Source: CF-161 sp035263645 (GTDB lineage: Bacteria > Chloroflexota > Dormibacteria > Dormibacterales > Dormibacteraceae). From it: a stretch of 14,492 nt of DNA. This document shows positions 7,756 to 13,522 of the stretch, one piece after another. Every line of letters begins with the position of its first letter. Position 1 is the first letter of the stretch. A program made the position numbers and the translations under genes. Location of the stretch: contig DATFRD010000067.1 in NCBI GenBank assembly GCA_035263645.1, positions 1-14,492 on the forward strand. The letters are read 5' to 3'. Below the pieces are notes generated by a model, which worked only from the letters and a program-made list of their open reading frames with translations, was not told where the DNA came from and did no database searches.

Positions 7756-8147
7756 TCGAGCACTGCCCGCCACTCCACGCCGCGGATCACAGGCCGCACC
7801 TCGACGGTGCCGTGGCGGACGATCGGCATCCGGTACGCCCACGTAACTGCCGCGTCCAGGTCGGGCACGTCGACCAGGTAGAAGCCCAGCAGGTGCTCCT
7901 TGGTCTCGACGAACGGGCCGTCGGTCATGAGGCGCTCGCCGCCCCGCAGCCGGACGCAGGTGGCCGTCTCGGTCCCTCGCAGCTGCTCCGCCCCGGCCAG
8001 CACCCCGGCATCCTTGAGTGCCCGGGTGTAGTCGACCCAGCTGTCGATCACTCCGTCGTCGGCACGAGCGGCGAGGTCGGTCGCGGCGGCCGCGGCAGCC
8101 GCGTCGGGCGCGTCGGGTGCGCCGTAGATCAGCAGTGCGTAGTGCAT
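7752..8147 (-). CDS. DGPF/YCII-related protein, partner of the first ECF42 sigma factor
   Basis: The 131-residue cytoplasmic protein belongs to the YCII-related (DGPF-domain) family. The family motif is in RLMTDGPFVETKEHLLGFYLVDVPDLDAA (quoted in parts: MTDGPF, KEHLLGFYLVD, DLDAAV) and the fold ends in VEVRPV. I chose ATG 8147-8145 because GGAGG (8156-8152) stands just before it. The in-frame ATGs at 8183 and 8177 would lie in or at the edge of the predicted -10 box and transcription start. It is the first gene of an operon with the sigma factor, overlapping by 4 nt, and is preceded by an ECF42-type promoter, so it is probably a direct target. DGPF proteins are common ECF42 targets, but their biochemical role is not known; a small-molecule or enzyme role is a guess. 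Confidence 0.92.
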   Translation of the reverse strand: MHYALLIYGAPDAPDAAAAAAATDLAARADDGVIDSWVDYTRALKDAGVLAGAEQLRGTETATCVRLRGGERLMTDGPFVETKEHLLGFYLVDVPDLDAAVTWAYRMPIVRHGTVEVRPVIRGVEWRAVLE

Positions 8148-8184
8148 GGCTCCTCCGGACACGAGTATCGGTTTCATCTGCACC

Positions 8185-8211
8185 GACGGACGGGAGCCGC
8201 CGAAATCGACA
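8185..8211 (-). promoter_or_regulatory. Predicted ECF42-type promoter of the first DGPF-sigma operon
   Basis: On the minus strand, TGTCGA (8211-8206) and CGTC (8188-8185) are separated by 17 nt, as in the MFS promoter. The block 8182-8211 begins ACCGACGG and ends GAAATCGACA on the plus strand, with both ends identical to 6483-6512. It lies about 38 bp before the ATG of the DGPF gene. A second TGTCGA (8225-8220) lies 14 bp further out but has CGGC where the -10 would be. Confidence 0.7.
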
Positions 8212-8237
8212 CCAGCCTTTCGACACCCCTGCCGGGG

Positions 8238-8261
8238 CCCAGGCTTCTAGAGTTCCCTGGG
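8238..8261. promoter_or_regulatory. Inverted repeat between the divergent ECF42 promoters
   Basis: CCCAGG (8238-8243) and CCTGGG (8256-8261) are exact inverted copies 12 bp apart. They lie between the two divergent promoter elements, where a shared operator would be expected. The half-sites are only 6 bp, so chance is a real alternative in this base composition. Confidence 0.25.
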
Positions 8262-8276
8262 AGCGGCCGCGACGGC

Positions 8277-8303
8277 TGTCGATCCGGTCCGAATCCGTTC
8301 GTA
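8277..8303 (+). promoter_or_regulatory. Predicted ECF42-type promoter of the second DGPF-sigma operon
   Basis: TGTCGA (8277-8282) is followed after 17 nt by CGTA (8300-8303). The -35 and the spacing are the same as in the other two sites, but the last base of the -10 differs from the expected CG(A/T)C. It lies about 55 bp before the ATG of the second DGPF gene. The leader between contains two GCCGGC copies (8317-8322, 8328-8333) that can form a small hairpin. Confidence 0.5.
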
Positions 8304-8358
8304 TAGGGGGTGAGAGGCCGGCACGGCGCCGGCGGCAGAGATTCCAGGAGGACACAGC

Positions 8359-8709
8359 ATGAAGCAGTACCTGCTCAGCGTCTATCACCCCGAGGGAGAG
8401 GTTCCCTCGCCCGAGGTCGCGGAGAAGATGATGCGGGACGTGGACGCCCTGAACCAGGAGCTCATGACGGCCGGCGCATGGGTTTTCGCCGGGGGCCTGC
8501 ACCCCTCGAGCACCGCCTCCGTGGTCCGGGTCCAGGACGGGGACGTGCTCACGACCGACGGCCCGTTTGCCGAGGGAAAGGAACACATCGGTGGCTTCTG
8601 GGTCATCAGGGCGCCCGATCTCGATGCGGCGCTCGAGTGGGGCCGGAAGGCGACCCTGGCCTGCACCCAGCCGGTCGAGGTGCGGCCGTTCCAGGAAGAG
8701 GCGCCGTAG
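8359..8709 (+). CDS. DGPF/YCII-related protein, partner of the second ECF42 sigma factor
   Basis: This 116-residue protein is of the same family as the one coded divergently. It has TTDGPFAEGKEHIGGF at about residues 76-91, then APDLDAALEW and a terminal PVEVRPFQ. It lacks the alanine-rich insert near the N-terminus seen in the first copy. The ATG is supported by AGGAGG seven bases upstream. Seven bases separate its stop from the start of the second sigma factor gene, so the two form an operon. A divergent ECF42-type promoter precedes it. Its function is unknown beyond the linkage to ECF42 sigma factors. Confidence 0.93.
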   Translation: MKQYLLSVYHPEGEVPSPEVAEKMMRDVDALNQELMTAGAWVFAGGLHPSSTASVVRVQDGDVLTTDGPFAEGKEHIGGFWVIRAPDLDAALEWGRKATLACTQPVEVRPFQEEAP

Positions 8710-8716
8710 ACCTGGC

Positions 8717-9943
8717 GTGACGGCCGTCCCCGCGTCCGAGATCGAACGTGTGTTCCGCGAGGAGTACGGTCGTGCGGTGGCCGTCCTGGTCCGCGTCTTC
8801 GGCGACATCGACGTCGCCGAGGAGGCGGTCCAGGACGCGTTCGCCGCGGCCGTACAGCGGTGGCCCTCCGCCGGGCTGCCCCCCAGCCCCGCGGGATGGA
8901 TCATCACCACCGCCCGCAACCGGGCGATCGACCGCCTCCGCCGGGAGGCGACCCGCGAGGACCGGCACGCCCAGGCGGCCCTGCTGCACGCCCGCGGCGA
9001 ACCGGTCGAGGAGGGCGCCGTGCGCGACGACCGGCTGCGACTGATCTTCACCTGCTGCCACCCGGCGCTCGCCCCTGCCGCCCAGGTCGCGCTGACGCTC
9101 AGGCTGCTGGGAGGGCTGACCACCGCGGAGATCGCGCGCGCCTTCCTGGTGCCCGAGCCGACGATGGCCCAGCGGCTGGTCCGGGCCAAGGCCAAGATCC
9201 GCGACGCGCGGATCCCCTACCGGGTCCCCAACGAGAACGACCTGCCCCGTCGCCTCCGGGCCGTGCTGGCCGTCGTCTATCTCATTTTCAACGAGGGCCA
9301 CACCGCGAGCTCGGGCGACCGGCTCGTCCGCGAGGACCTGTGCGCGGAGGCCATCCGCCTCGGCCGGCTCCTGGCCGAGCTCATGCCCGACGAGCCGGAG
9401 GTGATGGGCCTGCTCGCGCTCATGCTGCTCATCGAGTCGCGCCGGGCCAGCCGGACCACCCCGGACGGCGAGCTCGTGCTGCTGGCCGACCAGGACCGCC
9501 GCCTCTGGGACCGCGACCTCATCGCCGAAGGCCAGGCCATCGTGCGGCGGTGCCTCGCCCGCAACCAGCCGGGCCGGTACCAGATCCAGGCGGCGATCAA
9601 CGCCGTCCACAGCGACGTGCCGGACGCGGCCGCCACGGACTGGTGGCAGATCCTGCAGCTGTACAACCAGCTCCTCGCGCTCGTCCCGAGCCCGGTCGTC
9701 GCCCTCAACCGCGCGGTCGCCGTGGCCGAGGTCGAGGGACCGGACGCGGCGCTCACCCTGGTCGACGGCCTCGACCTGGGCGGCTACCACCTGTTCCACG
9801 CCATCCGCGCCGACCTGCTCCGCCGCCTGGGCCGCGACGCCGAGGCGGTGCGAGCCTACGAGGCGGCCATCGCTCGCACCGAGAACGCGGCCGAGCGCGA
9901 CTTCCTGCGGCGCCGCCGCCAGGCTCTCAGCCGACCTTCATGA
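8717..9943 (+). CDS. ECF42-group RNA polymerase sigma factor with TPR-like C-terminal extension (second copy)
   Basis: The 408-residue protein has region 2 at about residues 8-80, region 4 at about 105-160 (LTTAEIARAFLVPEPTMAQRL) and the long C-terminal extension with VVYLIFNEGH (about 187-196) and LADQDRRLWDRDLIAEGQA. FTCCHPAL is conserved. The start is GTG 8717, which gives the common N-terminus ending in IERVFREEYGRA; in-frame codons upstream run into the DGPF gene. Only a weak purine-rich ribosome site (AGGAAGAGG, about 8693-8701) is seen, so coupling to the DGPF gene is likely. The linker between regions 2 and 4 differs strongly from that of the first copy (REATREDRHAQAALLHARGE here), so the two are old paralogues, not a fresh duplication. 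Its stop overlaps that of the convergent hydrolase. Confidence 0.95.
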   Translation: MTAVPASEIERVFREEYGRAVAVLVRVFGDIDVAEEAVQDAFAAAVQRWPSAGLPPSPAGWIITTARNRAIDRLRREATREDRHAQAALLHARGEPVEEGAVRDDRLRLIFTCCHPALAPAAQVALTLRLLGGLTTAEIARAFLVPEPTMAQRLVRAKAKIRDARIPYRVPNENDLPRRLRAVLAVVYLIFNEGHTASSGDRLVREDLCAEAIRLGRLLAELMPDEPEVMGLLALMLLIESRRASRTTPDGELVLLADQDRRLWDRDLIAEGQAIVRRCLARNQPGRYQIQAAINAVHSDVPDAAATDWWQILQLYNQLLALVPSPVVALNRAVAVAEVEGPDAALTLVDGLDLGGYHLFHAIRADLLRRLGRDAEAVRAYEAAIARTENAAERDFLRRRRQALSRPS

Positions 9944-10624
9944 GACCTCGGCCGCGTAGGCCTCCAGCCGGTCGGTCAGCTCCGCGGGGTGCTGGAGCGC
10001 GACCAGGTGGCCGCCCGGCATCTCGTCCGGCGTGATGCCGAGGCGCTCACGGGCGACGCGCCGCTGGAAGTCGGCCGGGAAGAAGCGGTCGTCGCTGCCG
10101 ACCAGGACCCTGGTCGGCACGTCGGGCCACGCCGCCAGCGGCCACGGCTGCCCGAAGGGAGTCTCGGACTGGCGCCGCGCGTGCGCCCCCGCCTCCTCGA
10201 CGACCTCCGGGGGCAGGTCGTGGAGGAAGTATGTGACGGGGTCGAAGTCCGCTTCGGCCGGGCGACCCTCTCGCTCGTCCTTCTCGCGCCTGGCCTGGCC
10301 CTGGCCGGTGTCGTCCCACCAGTCGCCGGGCGTCTCGCCCGGCGACGGGATCATCGCGTTCAGCAGCACGAGCAGGGACACCGGCAGCCGTTCGCAGACG
10401 AGGGGCGCGGTGAACCCGGCCATGGATTGGGCGACGAGCACCACGTCCGGGCGGTCGCCGACGGCATCCACCACCGCGTCGGCGTACTCCCGGAGCCCGG
10501 CCGCGTCGTCGTCGGCGGGCAGGTCGACCGCCACCACCTGCTGACCGCGCCGCCGGAGCTCGGCCTCGACGCGATGCCAGTACCAGGCGCTGCCTCCGGC
10601 CCCGGGTATCAGCACGTACGTCAT
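9938..10624 (-). CDS. Alpha/beta-fold hydrolase (esterase-like)
   Basis: The 228-residue cytoplasmic protein has the alpha/beta hydrolase plan of the small methylesterase/hydroxynitrile lyase-like group. It starts with the oxyanion-loop segment YVLIPGAGGSAWYWHRV. The nucleophile elbow reads VAQSMAG with S67, so both glycines of the usual GxSxG are alanine, which still fits the small-x-Ser-x-small rule. The acid is D178 or D179 in VGSDDRFFP and the base is H206 in MPGGHLVAL. A cap region lies at about 91-160. It lies 47 bp after the KdpD-like gene on the same strand, so read-through from the kdp operon is possible; no strong ribosome site is visible. Its 3' end overlaps the second sigma factor gene by 6 bp, tail to tail. 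Substrate unknown. Confidence 0.9.
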   Translation of the reverse strand: MTYVLIPGAGGSAWYWHRVEAELRRRGQQVVAVDLPADDDAAGLREYADAVVDAVGDRPDVVLVAQSMAGFTAPLVCERLPVSLLVLLNAMIPSPGETPGDWWDDTGQGQARREKDEREGRPAEADFDPVTYFLHDLPPEVVEEAGAHARRQSETPFGQPWPLAAWPDVPTRVLVGSDDRFFPADFQRRVARERLGITPDEMPGGHLVALQHPAELTDRLEAYAAEVS

Positions 10625-10671
10625 GGGCTGCGGTCCAGGCTAGCAGCTGCCGAAACGGCCGTGAGCCGCCG

Positions 10672-12900
10672 TCAGTGCCCGCGCCGGAGGACGTGGATGT
10701 CCACGCCCTGGAGCAGCCGGATGAGCTCGGCCGTGGTGTCCCACGGCCGCCAGCGCGGCCGCCGGCGGTGTCCGACGATCACCTCGGTGGCCAGCGTCTC
10801 CTCGATGAAGCGGGCCAGCGCGGGAGCCACGGCGTGGCCGTCCAGCCGCACGAACTCGCCCTGCAGCTGGTGGGTCAGCGCCGTGTAGGTGCCGAGGAGC
10901 GACTTCTCCGCCTCGGTCAGGCCCCGCGGCCGGACCGAGACGACCGTGAAGGTGGCGTCCTGGGCCCTGGCGTACCGAGCAGCCGTGCGGATGCGCTCCT
11001 CCAGTCCGGCCCGAACCGGCAGGCAGAGCACGATGCGGCCCCTGACCTCCGCCGGCGAGCTGCCGTCGGTCTCGCGCAGCTCCCGGAGGAACTGGCGGTC
11101 GACGCGGTCCGCGCACATCCGCAGCAGGGTCTCGCGCAGCATGGCCAGCACCTGGGGTCGCAGCTCCTGCTGCATCGCCTGGGCTAGCTGGGCGGGGGTC
11201 AGGATCGCCCGTTCCCGGATCCGTCTGAGCACCTCGTCGGGCGGGAGGTCGACGAGCTCGAACTCGTCGATCATGTCGAGCAGCTCGTCGCCGATCACCG
11301 GACGGTTCAGCGGACGGCCGAGCAGGCTGGCGACCGCGTCGGCGGCGCTGCGCAGCGAGAGCAGGTGCAGCGTGGCCAGGACCGTGATGCCCGCGCTCAG
11401 CAGCTCGGGGACGGCCTCCAGCCGGGGCCGCCCGTGGACGTCCGGGCCGGTGAGGTCGTCGATGCAGACCACCTCGGGGTTCCTGGCCAGCACTGCCTCC
11501 AGGTCGAGCGGCCGCTCCCTGGGCGCGGCGCGCAGCCCGCCCGGCACCTCGAGCCCGGCCAGGGCGGTGCGTGGGTCGTCGTGAAGTCGGTAGGCAGCTA
11601 CCACCACATCGGTGCCGCGGCCGGCCCGGCGGCGTCCCTCGCCCAGCATTGCCGTCGTCGTGCCGCAGCCGGGCGCGTAGCCGAGGTAGACGCGCAGCAT
11701 CGCCCGCCGCCGGTTGTCGGACGCCACCCGTCGCAGCAGCGCCATGGGGTCGGGGCGGTGCTCGCCGTCGGAGCCGCGCTGGGGGCGCCCGCCGCCACCC
11801 AGGTGCCCGACGCGGGCGATCACGTGCACGTCCGAGTCGGGCAGGCCGTCGATGATCCGGTCCACGATGGTCGGCCGCAGCCTGGGCACGCCGCCGTCAG
11901 CAGTGACCTCGCCGACGACCACGTGCTCGACGCCGACGTCCTGCGCGGCCTGGATCACGGCGGCGGCGACGTCCCGGCCGCCGAGCACCGCGAACGCGCA
12001 GCCGAGCTGCTCGGCGAGCTTGCGGAACCGCTCGGTCTCCTCGAGGCAGTCCGGGCCCGGCTGCACGGTGACCACCAGGCAGGAGCCGCCGCGCCGGCGC
12101 GCCAGCCGGGCGCCGCGGCGCATCAGCTCCTCGGAGGCCGGGCTGCAGGAGACCGCCACCAGCACGTCCTCCGGCGAGCTGACCACCTGCCGGCTGCGCG
12201 CCATCGAGTCGGCCACCAGCCGCAGCCCGACCTGGCGCATGGCCGCCAGGTTGCGCGGGCGGAAGAAGTTGGCCAGTGCGAGGTCCACCTTCTCCGCCGC
12301 GTAGATGTTGCCGTGGCGCATCCGCTTGCGCAGCGCCTCCGGCGCGATGTCGATGAACTGGATCACGTCGGCGCTGTCGAGCACCCGGTCCGGCAGCGTC
12401 TCCCGGACGGGGATCCCGGTCACCTTCTCGACCAGGTCCTTGACGCTCTCCAGGTGCTGGACGTTGACCGTGGAGATCACGTCGATGCCGGCGCTGCGCA
12501 GGTCCTCCACGTCCTGCCAGCGCTTGGCGTTGCGCAGGCCGGGCGCGTTGGTGTGGGCCAGCTCGTCCACCAGGGCGATCTCCGGCCGGCGGGCGAGCAC
12601 CGCCTCCAGGTCCATGTCCTCCAGCGTCGCGCCGCGGTACGGCACCGACACTCGCGGCACCACCTCCAGGCCGGTCACCAGCTCGACCGTGCGCGGGCGG
12701 CCGTAGGTCTCGACGTAGGCGACGACCGGGTCGTGCCCCTGGGCCACCAGCTCGTGCGCCTCGCGCAGCATGGCGTAGGTCTTGCCCGACCCCGGGGTGG
12801 CGCCGAGGTAGACCTTGAGGCGGCCGCGGACAGGCGGCGGACCCGGTCCGTCTCGCCGAGCCGGGTCCGTCCGGGCGGTGGGCGCCGGGTCAGCCGTCAG
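10672..12900 (-). CDS. kdpD: KdpD-like sensor protein: duplicated KdpD-Usp unit without histidine kinase, probable CTG start
   Basis: From CTG 12900 the protein has 742 residues. Order: KdpD N-terminal domain (about 28-235) with Walker A GATPGSGKT (33-41) and Walker B LVDELAHTNAPG (from 110); a Usp-like domain (about 245-365); a second KdpD-like domain (about 401-610) with VYLGYAPGCGTTTAM in place of the P-loop and CIDDLTG in place of Walker B; and a second Usp-like domain (about 620-740). There are no membrane helices and no kinase domain, so it cannot signal like a full KdpD. No ATG, GTG or TTG lies in frame between the upstream stop (12957-12955) and ATG 12771, and that ATG cuts off the first P-loop. 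CTG 12900-12898 overlaps the kdpC stop (CTGA), with GGAGG just before it. It is the likely K+/nucleotide-sensing partner of KdpB-KdpC; a separate kinase would be needed. Confidence 0.85.
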   Translation of the reverse strand: MTADPAPTARTDPARRDGPGPPPVRGRLKVYLGATPGSGKTYAMLREAHELVAQGHDPVVAYVETYGRPRTVELVTGLEVVPRVSVPYRGATLEDMDLEAVLARRPEIALVDELAHTNAPGLRNAKRWQDVEDLRSAGIDVISTVNVQHLESVKDLVEKVTGIPVRETLPDRVLDSADVIQFIDIAPEALRKRMRHGNIYAAEKVDLALANFFRPRNLAAMRQVGLRLVADSMARSRQVVSSPEDVLVAVSCSPASEELMRRGARLARRRGGSCLVVTVQPGPDCLEETERFRKLAEQLGCAFAVLGGRDVAAAVIQAAQDVGVEHVVVGEVTADGGVPRLRPTIVDRIIDGLPDSDVHVIARVGHLGGGGRPQRGSDGEHRPDPMALLRRVASDNRRRAMLRVYLGYAPGCGTTTAMLGEGRRRAGRGTDVVVAAYRLHDDPRTALAGLEVPGGLRAAPRERPLDLEAVLARNPEVVCIDDLTGPDVHGRPRLEAVPELLSAGITVLATLHLLSLRSAADAVASLLGRPLNRPVIGDELLDMIDEFELVDLPPDEVLRRIRERAILTPAQLAQAMQQELRPQVLAMLRETLLRMCADRVDRQFLRELRETDGSSPAEVRGRIVLCLPVRAGLEERIRTAARYARAQDATFTVVSVRPRGLTEAEKSLLGTYTALTHQLQGEFVRLDGHAVAPALARFIEETLATEVIVGHRRRPRWRPWDTTAELIRLLQGVDIHVLRRGH

Positions 12901-13508
12901 CCCGCCTCCCCGCCGTCCAGCGCCATGTTGACGTCGAGCACGTTGACGTACGGCTCACCGAAGATCCAGAGTACGCGACCCTGGACGTGGCTCTCGACCA
13001 GCGCCCTGACGCGCGCGGCGTCCAGGCCCCGCGCCTTCGCCACGCGGTCGACCTGCAGCAGGGCGGACGCCTCCGAGATGTCCGGGTCGAAGCCGCTGAA
13101 GTCGGTGGTGACCAGGTCGGCCGGGACCTGGGCGTCGGGCGCCAGGCCGTTCTGCTGGCGGACGGTCTGCACGTCCTTCTTCACGCGGTCGATCAGGGCC
13201 GCGTTCGAGGCGCCGTAGTTGCTGCCGGCGGAGTTGTCGGCGGCGTAAGGCTGGGGCTTGCCGGTGCTGGCGTTGACGGTGGCCGAGGGCCGGGCGTGGA
13301 AGTAGCGGTCGCTGGTGAACTCCTGGCCGATGAGCGTGGAGCCGACGACCTGGCCGTTCTTCGTGACCAGGCTGCCGTTGGCCTGGCCGTGGAACAGCGC
13401 CTGGGCGAGGCCCGTGCCGACGAACGGGTAGATCAGGCCGGTGACCGCGAAGATCACCAGGGTGAGCCGCAGCGCTCGCAGCAGCTCGGAGGGAAGCGAG
13501 GCAAGCAT
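12897..13508 (-). CDS. kdpC: Potassium-transporting ATPase subunit C (KdpC)
   Basis: The 203-residue protein has one N-terminal membrane helix (about residues 10-36) and a periplasmic part with the family segments GSTLIGQEFTSDRYFHARPS, SNYGASNAALIDRV and TTDFSGFDPDIS, then EASALLQVDRVAKARGL. KdpC is the accessory subunit that stabilises the KdpFABC potassium pump in the membrane. ATG 13508 has AGGAG ten bases upstream, formed over the end of kdpB. It follows kdpB after 14 bp and its stop overlaps the proposed CTG start of the KdpD-like gene. Length is normal for the family. Confidence 0.97.
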   Translation of the reverse strand: MLASLPSELLRALRLTLVIFAVTGLIYPFVGTGLAQALFHGQANGSLVTKNGQVVGSTLIGQEFTSDRYFHARPSATVNASTGKPQPYAADNSAGSNYGASNAALIDRVKKDVQTVRQQNGLAPDAQVPADLVTTDFSGFDPDISEASALLQVDRVAKARGLDAARVRALVESHVQGRVLWIFGEPYVNVLDVNMALDGGEAG

Positions 13509-13522
13509 GGGTTATCAGCTCC

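Noticed and set aside
8042..8047. TGTCGA inside the first DGPF gene, and other TGTCGA/TCGACA hexamers inside genes (for example near 560, 5303, 11274, 12351, 12365)
   Set aside because: These lie within coding regions. The hexamer is fairly frequent by chance in this base composition, so only sites with the 17-nt spaced -10 in front of a gene were kept.
7752..8183. Longer start of the first DGPF gene at ATG 8183
   Set aside because: It would overlap the predicted promoter -10 region and adds a non-conserved MQMKPILVSGGA; ATG 8147 has a strong ribosome site.
6517..9195. Reading the first sigma factor as an 892-residue protein
   Set aside because: The extra N-terminus is an out-of-frame reading of the DGPF gene, the intergenic region and the opposite-strand second module; GTG 7755 gives a normal-length ECF42 factor with a GTGA overlap.
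10672..12771. Starting the KdpD-like gene at ATG 12771
   Set aside because: This removes the conserved KVYLGATPGSGKTYA segment that the DNA directly upstream encodes in frame.
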